Assembly: GCA_023398105.1 (NCBI GenBank)
Contig: JAEWST010000188.1
Location: 1 to 25,292, forward strand
Direction: 5' to 3'
From: Bacillota bacterium
Lineage (GTDB): Bacteria > Bacillota > Clostridia > Acetivibrionales > DSM-1351
Length of the DNA: 25,292 bases
Shown here: positions 7,464 to 14,946 of the stretch, piece by piece
Layout of the letters: each line of letters begins with the position of its first letter
Numbering within the stretch: position 1 is the stretch's first letter
Made by a program: the position numbers and the translations under genes
The notes under the pieces: model-generated
The model's input: the letters and a program-made list of their open reading frames with translations, nothing else
What the model was told of the DNA's origin: nothing
Database searches by the model: none

Positions 7464-7844
7464 ATGCTAAATGCACTAGCTGTAGGCTGCGGAGGATTTA
7501 TTGGTGCGGCATCAAGATATTTACTTTCAATGTTTATTAATAGATATAATACCAATTCATTTCCAATTTCGACACTGATTATAAATATATTAGGATCATT
7601 TATAATTGGTCTGTTAGCTGAAATACTAATGTTTCATTATCCAAATAATAAAAAATTACAGTTGTTTTTGACTACAGGGATACTAGGTGGGTTTACCACT
7701 TTTTCAACCTTTAGTCTAGAGACAATAAACCTTTATCATAATGGTAATACATTTTTTGCAATTTTAAATATCGTTTTGAGTATTGCGTTTTGCTTAGGCG
7801 GGGTTGTGCTGGGTAAAATGATTGCAAAAGTGATAATTGCTTAA
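7464..7844 (+). CDS. crcB: FluC/CrcB fluoride channel
   Basis: The 126-residue protein has four hydrophobic helices and the family signatures: GCGGFIGAASRY near the start, NILGSFIIGLL at about residues 42-52, and TTGILGGFTTFSTFSLE at about 70-86, whose Phe and Ser/Thr residues line the pore. FluC proteins are small membrane channels that let fluoride leave the cytoplasm, working as antiparallel dimers. Some clostridia have two adjacent crcB genes. Only one is present here, so it would form a dual-topology homodimer or pair with a partner elsewhere. An AGAGGGAG site lies about eight bases before the ATG. Copy A of the 81-nt repeated element begins 4 bases after the stop codon, so it would lie in the 3' untranslated part of this transcript. 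Confidence 0.92.
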   Translation: MLNALAVGCGGFIGAASRYLLSMFINRYNTNSFPISTLIINILGSFIIGLLAEILMFHYPNNKKLQLFLTTGILGGFTTFSTFSLETINLYHNGNTFFAILNIVLSIAFCLGGVVLGKMIAKVIIA

Positions 7845-7847
7845 TAA

Positions 7848-7928
7848 TGAGGCAAGAAAATGTCCACCACTTCTATAAATGGCGGTTACTGCTTTGGTTT
7901 TATGGCAGTGAGAATATCTCCAGCCTCA
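7848..7928 (+). repeat. 81-nt structured element, copy A
   Basis: This copy pairs tgaggc (7848-7853) with gcctca (7923-7928) as the outer stem and actgc with gcagt as an inner stem; copies B and C are the same length. The middle hairpin (ccactt...aaatgg) has one mismatch here. The base changes relative to copy B are compensatory in both outer and inner stems, which supports a conserved fold. It could be a small RNA, a 3' UTR element or a mobile DNA end. The family is not identified. Confidence 0.8.
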
Positions 7929-8236
7929 TTGAATCTAAGCGTTATAACGCATAATTTACATGATTTGTTGGGAAATACTCTGATTAAATTGTATTTTACA
8001 ATAATAAATCATTAATTTAGTACATTAATTTATTTTGTATGTCTCTTTGATAGAAGGGGCAGATATTGATAATAACTGGATTTAAAGACTATAACAGGAA
8101 ATATCTAAATGCAAAGCGAATGACTTTTAAATAGAAGAAGTATGGTAATAAAGTAAGTGCTATTTTTTTTAAAATAGTTATGATAAAATCATATCAGTGC
8201 GTTCATTTTAAAAGATTCACAAGGAAGGAATATACC
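7929..8236. other. Intergenic stretch before the ATPase pair
   Basis: AT-rich DNA with no gene I can support. A 22-codon reading near 8066-8134 (TGFKDYNRKYLNAKRMTFK then stop) has a vague transposase-tail look but no start site or recognisable motif. Confidence 0.3.
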
Positions 8237-9547
8237 ATGAAATTAAGAGTCAGCAATTTTACACGGATAAAACAAGCTGAAATTGAAATAGATGGGATTA
8301 CTGTAATAGCTGGAGAAAATAATACTGGTAAAAGTACAATTGGTAAAATACTTTTTTCGTTATTCAACTCTATGAATAATCTAGATGAAAAGATAGATGG
8401 AAAGCGAACAGAAGAAATTTGGAATTTTAACTTTAAAATTTTAAGAAGAAGTATTTTTATGCATACAAACAATCATGATGTATTGGATAATCAATCGAGT
8501 ACTAAAGCGTCAATCAAAAGGATTGCTGATAAACTTACAGAGATGCTTTTTCAGGAAGTAGATAATGAGAATATTTACAGTATGGTTTGTGATTTGTTAC
8601 GTATGAATAATATTCTGGACGACGAATTGCAAATAGAAGAAATAGCTGATAAAATTATAAAACTAGCTATTTCTAGAATAAAATCCACCAACATTGTATT
8701 AGCACAAGAGATTATATCACGATTTTTTGAAAATATTTTTAATGAACAAATTAATTGTAAATGTTTACAAAGTAAAGATTTAGAGGCTTTATTAGAATTA
8801 ACTATTAAAGATAAGAAAAATACTGTTTCTTTTATGAATAACAGATGTAATAATTATAAAGCACAATATAGTATTTTACATGAGGCGTTCTATATTGATA
8901 ATCCATTTATTATAGATGAGATTGATGAAGATAGAGAATTTGACGAGAATAAAATAAAGGAGCACATTCTGTCTAAGCTTTCTAATAATGATGGAATTAT
9001 GGATGGCATATTTGATGCGGTAATTGCTAGAGAAAAATTAGATGATATCTACTCTATTTTGAACAAAGTCGTTAAAGGAAATATTTCTAATAACGATGGT
9101 TTTGGAATGGAAGTAGAGAATCTTAGTGAGCCAATTAAATTGAGCAATTTATCAACTGGGTTAAAGTCTTTTGTTATTATAAAGATGCTTTTAGAAAAAG
9201 GAATTTTGAAAGAAAAGGATGTACTTATTTTAGACGAGCCTGAGATTCATTTGCATCCTGAATGGCAGATATTATATGCAGAAATAATCGTGCTACTACA
9301 AAAATTATTTGATTTATCTATTGTTGTAACAACGCATAGCTTGAATTTTCTGGAGGCAATAGAGTTTTTTTCTGAAAAACATTCTATTGACAAAAAAAGC
9401 AGATATTATTTGGCAAAATCTGATGGAGAAATGAGTGAATTTGAAGATGTAACCAATGATACTTCTAAAATATATTCACAAATGATTCAAGCAAGTATTT
9501 TGTTGGATAAGTTAAAATACGAGAAGGAAATTAATGATAATGAGTAA
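8237..9547 (+). CDS. AAA/ABC-type ATPase (OLD/RecF-like, AAA_15 type)
   Basis: The 436-residue protein starts at ATG 8237, nine bases after AAGGAAGG; an upstream in-frame ATG at 8180 lacks a site. Features in order: N-terminal strand MKLRVSNFTRIKQAEIEIDG, Walker A GENNTGKST (residues 26-34), a long helical, charged middle (about 60-290) in place of SMC coiled coils, an ABC-like signature LSTGLKS (about 305), Walker B VLILDEPEIHLHP with D333 and E334, and a TTHS switch His (about 365). This is the layout of single-chain SMC/RecF-type ATPases, many of which sense phage infection or DNA ends in defence systems (OLD, PARIS AriA, Septu). No nuclease domain follows the ATPase, so the effector is probably the next gene, which overlaps it by 14 bases. 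It is not closely similar to any named family member I can recall. Confidence 0.85.
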   Translation: MKLRVSNFTRIKQAEIEIDGITVIAGENNTGKSTIGKILFSLFNSMNNLDEKIDGKRTEEIWNFNFKILRRSIFMHTNNHDVLDNQSSTKASIKRIADKLTEMLFQEVDNENIYSMVCDLLRMNNILDDELQIEEIADKIIKLAISRIKSTNIVLAQEIISRFFENIFNEQINCKCLQSKDLEALLELTIKDKKNTVSFMNNRCNNYKAQYSILHEAFYIDNPFIIDEIDEDREFDENKIKEHILSKLSNNDGIMDGIFDAVIAREKLDDIYSILNKVVKGNISNNDGFGMEVENLSEPIKLSNLSTGLKSFVIIKMLLEKGILKEKDVLILDEPEIHLHPEWQILYAEIIVLLQKLFDLSIVVTTHSLNFLEAIEFFSEKHSIDKKSRYYLAKSDGEMSEFEDVTNDTSKIYSQMIQASILLDKLKYEKEINDNE

Positions 9548-10184
9548 CTTCAGTAGTATGGTAGCAATGATTGATGCATATTTGTTGAGTTATGGAATTG
9601 AACAAAATATAAAATCAAGTTTGCATGAAACATCTAAAAATAAATGTGATAATTGTACTGATGTGGTTTATGCCTACAACGGAATGGAATTAGAAGTAAT
9701 TGATATGGATTCTATAGCAAAGAATGGTTATAAAAAAATAAAAAAGCCATCTTATCCACTTGAGAAACCTATTAATACAGTAGATGCATTTTTGATAAAT
9801 AGCCAAAACCAATGGTTTTTTGTTGAATTTAAAGATGCACCAATTAATGATACTAAAAATAAAATAACCATATTTAAAAAGGCTTATGCAAATTGGTATA
9901 TGCTTATGGAAATACTGTATAAAATGAAGAACACTGAAAATGAGTATGCTGGATTTGATTTTAGTAATCCAATAGAATTTGCACAGAATAATGTTTATTA
10001 TATTGCCGTTTTTACAACTGCTAAAAATCCACAGCTTTATATGCAGATTAAAAATCAGGACTTAGTCAAATCTACATATACACCACCATTTATGGAAAGA
10101 CTTAAAGCATATGTTTTTAAGGATGCATTTGTTTTTACAGAAAGTTTTTTTGAAAGAAAATTTGTTAGAAATTTTAGTTATTAG
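9534..10184 (+). CDS. Unknown protein, possible PD-(D/E)xK nuclease, partner of the ATPase
   Basis: The 216-residue product overlaps the ATPase gene by 14 bases, with GAGAAGGAA inside the ATPase gene as its binding site; a second ATG at 9540 is also usable. No family is recognised. A possible metal-nuclease core is visible: VDAFLI with D84, then WFFVEFKDA with E98 and K100, i.e. D-x13-E-x-K with the acidic residues on hydrophobic strands as in PD-(D/E)xK enzymes. There is a C-x2-C near residue 35-40 (KCDNCTD). It has no signal peptide or membrane helix, so it should act in the cytoplasm. The overlap with a RecF/OLD-type ATPase suggests a sensor-effector pair, probably antiviral. The nuclease reading is inference from one short motif. 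Confidence 0.65.
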   Translation: MIMSNFSSMVAMIDAYLLSYGIEQNIKSSLHETSKNKCDNCTDVVYAYNGMELEVIDMDSIAKNGYKKIKKPSYPLEKPINTVDAFLINSQNQWFFVEFKDAPINDTKNKITIFKKAYANWYMLMEILYKMKNTENEYAGFDFSNPIEFAQNNVYYIAVFTTAKNPQLYMQIKNQDLVKSTYTPPFMERLKAYVFKDAFVFTESFFERKFVRNFSY

Positions 10185-10296
10185 CAAAGCTGTTCACTAA
10201 TCCTTTATGACTAACACTAACAACAAAAAAATTCAGTATTTATATGATTTTACGTATTACATGGTTTGTTTTTGAGCCACATAAACCACAAGTAGT

Positions 10297-10330
10297 TTTT
10301 GACGGTGTGTTTTGAATGGAACTGTCAAAA
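10297..10330 (+). terminator. Hairpin downstream of the ATPase pair
   Basis: ttttgacggt (10297-10306) pairs with actgtcaaaa (10321-10330) over ten positions with one G-T wobble and a 14-nt loop. It is followed by a second small palindrome, ggaggtgtacctcc (10332-10345). No T-run follows on the plus strand, so termination is uncertain. Confidence 0.35.
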
Positions 10331-10347
10331 CAGGAGGTGTACCTCCC

Positions 10348-10373
10348 AAAAAAAGCTTAACCATATTTTAAGC
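10348..10373 (-). terminator. Rho-independent terminator of the thioesterase gene
   Basis: Reading leftward, gcttaa (10373-10368) pairs with ttaagc (10360-10355) and is followed by seven T (complement of a 10348-10354 A-run). It lies 19 bases after the stop codon of the thioesterase gene. The stem is short but the T-run is strong. Confidence 0.6.
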
Positions 10374-10391
10374 CCAAATGAGGTGTAGAGA

Positions 10392-10871
10392 TTAGTATGC
10401 CTCAAGCCTTCTTTGTTTTCTAAGCTCTCTGCGTCTTTCACCAGCTTCCCATTCAAGTCTTTCTTCATCAGTTTCAAGAACAAGACCAGGTACTGGAACT
10501 GGATTATCATTTTCGTCCAATGCTACAAGAACTAAATACGCTCTGTTAATCATCTGTCTTACGCCGTTTAGCTTTTCAACATAGGTAGTTACACGGACTT
10601 CCATTGATGTCTTACCAACACAGGTTACTTGACCGCTTAAAAAGATAGTACTGTTTATATATGCGGCTGATTTAAACTGCAAATTATCCACTGAAGCAGT
10701 AGTTACATTGCAGCCTGAATGTCGTCTGGCTACTACTGCTGCAACAACATCAATCCATTCCATTAGCTTTCCTCCAAAAAGGCGGTTAAAGCCATTTATG
10801 TGTTCTGGCATAAGTATTTGAATTTGTTCGGTCTTAGAATCTGATACTTTTTTATATGTTAATTTATCCAT
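10392..10871 (-). CDS. Acyl-CoA thioesterase, hotdog fold (YciA/BACH type)
   Basis: The 159-residue protein starts at ATG 10871, where AAGGAGGT (10879-10886) is well spaced; the longer frame would begin within that site. It shows the hotdog acyl-CoA hydrolase signature: HINGFNRLFGGKLMEWIDVVAAVVARRHSG (residues about 24-53, with the catalytic Asp in WID), then ASVDNLQFKSAAYI. A second block, FLSGQVTCVGKTSMEVRVTTYVE, completes the fold. The C-terminus is a charged helix rich in Glu and Arg. Members hydrolyse short- to long-chain acyl-CoA in the cytoplasm and form hexamers. A monocistronic unit is likely, with its own terminator. Confidence 0.9.
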   Translation of the reverse strand: MDKLTYKKVSDSKTEQIQILMPEHINGFNRLFGGKLMEWIDVVAAVVARRHSGCNVTTASVDNLQFKSAAYINSTIFLSGQVTCVGKTSMEVRVTTYVEKLNGVRQMINRAYLVLVALDENDNPVPVPGLVLETDEERLEWEAGERRRELRKQRRLEAY

Positions 10872-11329
10872 TAAATATACCTCCTTCAACCTGTGCTGTT
10901 ATATTCTATTTGCAAGTATTTAACTATATACATACGGTATAAAATTATTGCTAATTAAGTTCATTTACTCAACTATCCCACATAAAGGTCAATATGTGTG
11001 GGAGAATTACCAATGGCTTGTTACCAAAATAATTGAGCCTGTTAAATATAAAATGATTATACTTGTTAATTATAACTCAAAAATTTTATTTGTATATACT
11101 AAATAATATGAAAATAGGGTAATGCTTGAACCAGTAGGTTGAACCTTAGCAATTATCTTCCAGCACTGAAATTTATTTTATTATTTTCTGAAAATGAACT
11201 TATCAAAATACTCTAGGCTTATAATTTTGTAGAGCAACTTCAACTTTATTTTTAATATATTCTGTCAAACAAAAGTGATACAATATACAGAGTACTTATA
11301 ACAGAAGAGAAGTTTGAAGGAGCGGAATT
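10872..11329. other. Intergenic stretch between divergent thioesterase and DUF2809 genes
   Basis: Divergent promoters should lie here. A small hairpin, tcccaca/tgtggga, sits around 10977-11003. A TACAAT at about 11278-11283 could be a -10 for the rightward gene but has no clear -35. I see no gene. Confidence 0.35.
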
Positions 11330-11698
11330 GTGAAAATAAATAAAAGATATCTATTTGCTTTTTTGTTTTTATTAATAATTGAAATAATAATTGCATTATT
11401 TGTACACGACAATATTATTAGACCGTACATAGGCGATTTTATGGTGGTTATATTAATGTACACATTTGTAAGAGGATTTGTTAAAAAGCCAATAAAGTAT
11501 TTGCCTGTTTACCTGTTTATCTTTGCTTTTGCTGTTGAGATGGCACAATATTTCCGAATTATAGATATACTAAACTTGCGTGACTATAAATTGGCTACCA
11601 CAATTGTTGGTACTTCCTTTGATATCAAAGATATACTATGCTATTTAGTTGGGACTATAGTTTTGATTATTTGGGAGAGGAAATGTAATATCAAGTAA
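11330..11698 (+). CDS. DUF2809-like small membrane protein
   Basis: The 122-residue protein starts at GTG 11330, seven bases after AAGGAG. It has four hydrophobic segments, at about residues 6-25, 36-50, 59-76 and 95-115. The phrases FVRGFVKKP, FAFAVEMAQYFRI and GTSFDIKDILCYLVG match the DUF2809 family (VanZ-like small membrane proteins, function unknown); the Glu of VEMAQ and the Asp of FDxxD are the conserved polar positions. It stands alone between divergent and convergent features; copy B of the 81-nt element lies directly downstream on the opposite strand. Confidence 0.8.
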   Translation: MKINKRYLFAFLFLLIIEIIIALFVHDNIIRPYIGDFMVVILMYTFVRGFVKKPIKYLPVYLFIFAFAVEMAQYFRIIDILNLRDYKLATTIVGTSFDIKDILCYLVGTIVLIIWERKCNIK

Positions 11699-11724
11699 TA
11701 GGGATTACATCAGCGGCGTGTAGG

Positions 11725-11805
11725 CGAGGCGGGAGATATTCTCACCGCATGAAAACCAAAGCGGTACTCGCCACTTATAGAAGTGGGGGACATTTTTTTG
11801 CCTCG
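11725..11805 (-). repeat. 81-nt structured element, copy B
   Basis: On the minus strand the outer stem is cgaggc (11805-11800) with gcctcg (11730-11725), the middle hairpin is ccacttctataagtgg without mismatch, and the inner stem is accgc with gcggt, also perfect. It resembles copy C most closely, and similarity continues beyond the core: taacgaggca before it, and acgccgctgat then gtaat after it, in both copies. Confidence 0.85.
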
Positions 11806-11820
11806 TTATAGTGGGGAGTC

Positions 11821-11847
11821 AAATCGTCAACGGGCTGTTGACGATTT
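11821..11847. other. Perfect 11-bp hairpin beside copy B
   Basis: aaatcgtcaac (11821-11831) pairs exactly with gttgacgattt (11837-11847) across a 5-nt loop gggct. Neither strand has a T-run, so it is not a usual terminator. It could be an operator or a structural end. Confidence 0.5.
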
Positions 11848-12076
11848 AGAATAGTTGTATTTAATTATATTGGACACATATTTTGCTACTTGCAAAGTTT
11901 TAAAGTATAGAAGAAGCTATATTCTATATTCAAAAGACCACTTAGTCATATGTAATTAGTTGATGTCGAACTTTCATCATTTGCCTACTACTTTTTTGAA
12001 TAAATGAAAAGGAAATATAATACTTTTAATAGAATACAATATGAGATTATTAACATTATGTGATAGGAGATTTTAT

Positions 12077-13522
12077 ATGCAAAACAAAAAGCTACTACGT
12101 GCAAAACCTTTCGAAATGGGAGTTGATCCAAAGGCAATTTTAAGCTTTATTAATAAATTGGAAGAGCAACAGCTTGGCATTCATTCCTTTATGTTGATGC
12201 GCCATAACAGGGTTGTGGCTGAAGGCTGGTGGAATCCGTTCAAACCCACATATAATCATGAAATTTACTCCTTAAGTAAAAGCTTTACTTCAATGGCAAT
12301 TGGATTTGCTGTTCAGGAAGGTTTGCTTAGTGTTGAAGATTATGTTGTATCTTATTTTAAGGACAAATTGCCATGTGAACCATGTGAAAACATGAAGAAA
12401 ATGAAGATTAAGCATTTACTGAGTATGAGTACTGGTCATTCTGTAGAACCAAAATCATTTGAAGGTCAGGATTGGGTCTATTTATTTTTGACCTCATATG
12501 TTGATTGTGAACCGGGAAGCATATTCGTCTATAATACTCCAGCAACATATATGCTATCAGCTATTCTGGAGAAAATTACTGGGATAACGACATATGATTA
12601 TTTACAACCTAGATTATTTGAGCCTTTAGGAATTTCAGATATTTGGTGGGAGACCTGTCCAAAGGGTATAAGCGCTGGTGGTTTTGGACTAAATATTAAA
12701 ACAGAGGATATTGCTAAATTTGGCACATTCTTATTAAACAAAGGAGAATGGGAAGGAAAGCAGCTTTTAAATTCTGAATGGATTGAAAAAGCGTCATCAA
12801 AGCTTGTTGAATCACTGACAAATCCAGATGCTGCTGATCAATTTCCAAATGACTGGATTCAAGGGTACGGTTATCAATTTTGGCGTTGTCAGCCAGAGGG
12901 TGTTTACCGTGCAGATGGTGCTTTTGGACAATTTTGTATTGTAATGCCCGAACAAGATGCAGTTTTAGCTATTCAGTCAGGCGAAGATGATACTAAAAGT
13001 ATGTTTGAAAATATATGGGATATATTGCTGCCTGCAATGAAGAATAGTGTACCAGAAGATAAAGAAAGTCAGAAAGCCTTAGAAGAGAAATTGTCCAGCT
13101 TAGTATATCCGACCCCAGCTGGAGAGGCTACGTCACCAATAGCTGATAAGGTTTCAGGAAAAGAATATGAAGTATCTGAGAATTTAGCTAAAATTACAAA
13201 GATAGCTTTTGATTTTGCTGATACAAATAAAGTTACATTAGTCAAAGGAGAAGAGAGCTACACGGCAGAAATTGGTTTTCAAAAATGGATTGACAATCAA
13301 ATAGGTATTAATAAGGAGGATGAAGAAACATTCCTAATATGTAATGATATTTCTTGTGCAGGTGCATGGATAAAGGAAGATACTTTTAGGTATGAAATTC
13401 TGTATAATAGAACTCCAACGAAAGAGGTTTTTAAAATCAAATTTCATGAGAAGGGAATTTCAGTAGCTTTTGAACGTATACACTCCTTTGAAGCTGTCGA
13501 GTATAATATGATGGGGTGGTAG
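12077..13522 (+). CDS. Serine beta-lactamase-family hydrolase (class C/esterase type)
   Basis: The 481-residue protein starts at ATG 12077, six bases after TAGGAGA; the longer frame from 12041 has no site. Residues 1-350 are a beta-lactamase domain (penicillin-binding-protein-like serine hydrolase): S65-x-x-K68 in IYSLSKSF carries the nucleophile, and Y152 in VYNTPATY stands at the place of the YxN motif. ADGAFGQF (about 288-295) takes the place of the HxG/KTG strand. A C-terminal domain of about 130 residues (VSGKEYEVSEN to the end) resembles the beta-rich lid domain found behind many of these proteins. There is no signal peptide, so it is probably cytoplasmic and hydrolyses small esters or amides, not cell-wall peptides. 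The substrate cannot be predicted. A terminator follows. Confidence 0.85.
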   Translation: MQNKKLLRAKPFEMGVDPKAILSFINKLEEQQLGIHSFMLMRHNRVVAEGWWNPFKPTYNHEIYSLSKSFTSMAIGFAVQEGLLSVEDYVVSYFKDKLPCEPCENMKKMKIKHLLSMSTGHSVEPKSFEGQDWVYLFLTSYVDCEPGSIFVYNTPATYMLSAILEKITGITTYDYLQPRLFEPLGISDIWWETCPKGISAGGFGLNIKTEDIAKFGTFLLNKGEWEGKQLLNSEWIEKASSKLVESLTNPDAADQFPNDWIQGYGYQFWRCQPEGVYRADGAFGQFCIVMPEQDAVLAIQSGEDDTKSMFENIWDILLPAMKNSVPEDKESQKALEEKLSSLVYPTPAGEATSPIADKVSGKEYEVSENLAKITKIAFDFADTNKVTLVKGEESYTAEIGFQKWIDNQIGINKEDEETFLICNDISCAGAWIKEDTFRYEILYNRTPTKEVFKIKFHEKGISVAFERIHSFEAVEYNMMGW

Positions 13523-13627
13523 GATACAAAAATTACAAAATTTAAGTGATGGTAAGACAAAACTTGTAAATTTGAAAAATGTTAAATTTGTATGCGGCTA
13601 ATTAATATCTTATAATTGGCTGATGCC

Positions 13628-13656
13628 AAGAGCGAGAGGGTTTTACTCGCTCTTTT
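13628..13656 (+). terminator. Rho-independent terminator
   Basis: A 9-bp stem (aagagcgag 13628-13636 with ctcgctctt 13646-13654) and a T-run follow the serine hydrolase. The next gene is convergent. Confidence 0.8.
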
Positions 13657-13700
13657 AACCTCTTGCTACATTAAATAATTGTTTTCCAGTTTGCACTTAT

Positions 13701-14348
13701 TTATCCACCAAGAGTTATATCTTGACTATCATACCACTCTAAAGCAGAGTAGAAATGACTAGGTTGAAAATCAGGCCAATACTCGTCAACGACATAAAAA
13801 TCTGCATAAATAGATTGAACTGGTAAAAAACCGCTTAATCGCCTTCTGCCACCCCAACGAATAATTAAATCAATTCTCGAAATATCAGAGGACTTCATAC
13901 TTTTTAGTATATTAGCCCTTTTAGATTGAGAACTGGTGGCTGTTAAGTGCCCTAAATCCCATTCCCAACCATAATTAACAAGAAAATTAACCTTTATTCC
14001 TCCTTTTCCAAAGGTTCTTCTGGTAGTATAGCTATTTAACTCACTAGGAAACATTCGTGATTCACTATTTCCGACCACTAATAATGAAGCGTTTTCATTT
14101 GAAAGCATTTTAACAGCACCTATACAAGCCTCAGTAAAGGCTTGCCGTTGTGTTATTGGTCGTTTATTGTTGTCAATAGTAAAGCCATAATAGGTTATTT
14201 CTTTTACACCCATTTGCTCACATAGCTTAAAAACAGCTAAGCCTGGTTCTAGTCCAGTTTCATATCCCTTTTCTTTGCTCATTCCATTAGAAGCTGCCCA
14301 TCTTCTGTTTCCATCTGGAATAATTCCAATATGTTTAGGTATTCTCAT
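13701..14348 (-). CDS. Divergent cis-prenyltransferase (UppS-like)
   Basis: The 215-residue protein starts at ATG 14348, preceded by AAGGTGA; an ATG at 14393 is spaced too close to its AAAGGA. Family hallmarks are clear: IGIIPDGNRRWA with the catalytic Asp, VNYGWEWD, the DLIIRWGG block and the WPDF near the end. In bacteria UppS makes the undecaprenyl diphosphate carrier from farnesyl diphosphate and isopentenyl diphosphates. Several usually invariant positions differ. The FSSENW motif reads FTIDNN. The GHxxG motif reads GYETG. The RTGGExR motif reads RWGGRRR. The AEYYF-type strand reads ADFYV. The protein is also shorter than the usual 230-250 residues. It may be a secondary enzyme making a shorter chain or using another acceptor. 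The housekeeping uppS normally lies beside cdsA and frr, which are not here. Confidence 0.8.
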   Translation of the reverse strand: MRIPKHIGIIPDGNRRWAASNGMSKEKGYETGLEPGLAVFKLCEQMGVKEITYYGFTIDNNKRPITQRQAFTEACIGAVKMLSNENASLLVVGNSESRMFPSELNSYTTRRTFGKGGIKVNFLVNYGWEWDLGHLTATSSQSKRANILKSMKSSDISRIDLIIRWGGRRRLSGFLPVQSIYADFYVVDEYWPDFQPSHFYSALEWYDSQDITLGG

Positions 14349-14741
14349 TAATTCACCTTGTATAATGGGGATATAACCAAATTTATTATACATTTTCCTT
14401 TCTTGAAATACTATATAGTCGGCTTGAAAAAGTCTAAGAAAACATAGTAATTCACAGCCTGTTTTATACAGTTATTATTATCATTTAATAGATTTTTTAT
14501 CCAAAAATTAACACTAACTTTTTGTAACTAATTTTTTCATTAGTATATAGCCACTTAATGTGTATTTTTTAATCAAGATTTCATTCAACAGCTATGCTTT
14601 GTAGTGTGCTAAAAATCGACATGAGGTAGGTAAATTAGATAATTAATGCAATTATTTAACTTTTCATTTGGTAAGTATGAACTAACTACAATAATAGTCT
14701 ATGAGTTATGATAGCATGTTCTGTTATATATATTGTTTTTT

Positions 14742-14756
14742 TGAAAATGTTTTTCA
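14742..14756. promoter_or_regulatory. Palindrome TGAAAAtgtTTTTCA, possible CcpA (cre)-like site
   Basis: The 15-base inverted repeat TGAAAATGTTTTTCA resembles a catabolite-responsive element, one base longer than the usual 14-base consensus. It lies about 190 bases before the GH9 start and about 33 bases before a promoter candidate. Catabolite repression of cellulase genes is established for this group, but the site is inference. The rest of the 14349-14946 gap is AT-rich with no gene. Confidence 0.3.
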
Positions 14757-14788
14757 CCAAAAGCTTGAAATATACAGCAAGATTTGCC

Positions 14789-14817
14789 TGTACAGAATTC
14801 CTGACGCATTGTATAAT
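14789..14817 (+). promoter_or_regulatory. Candidate SigA promoter of the GH9 gene
   Basis: TGTACA (14789-14794), 17 bases, then TATAAT (14812-14817). The -10 is a perfect match; the -35 matches four of six positions. It would give a leader of about 120 bases. Confidence 0.4.
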
Positions 14818-14946
14818 TAAATAGTAATTTATTAATTATTTACATTATGACTAGGTCAACGACATTATGATTTTTAACATAACATAGTATTACAAAATTA
14901 TACAATTTTGCAATAAATACAAAAAAATAAGGGGGAGATGTTAATT

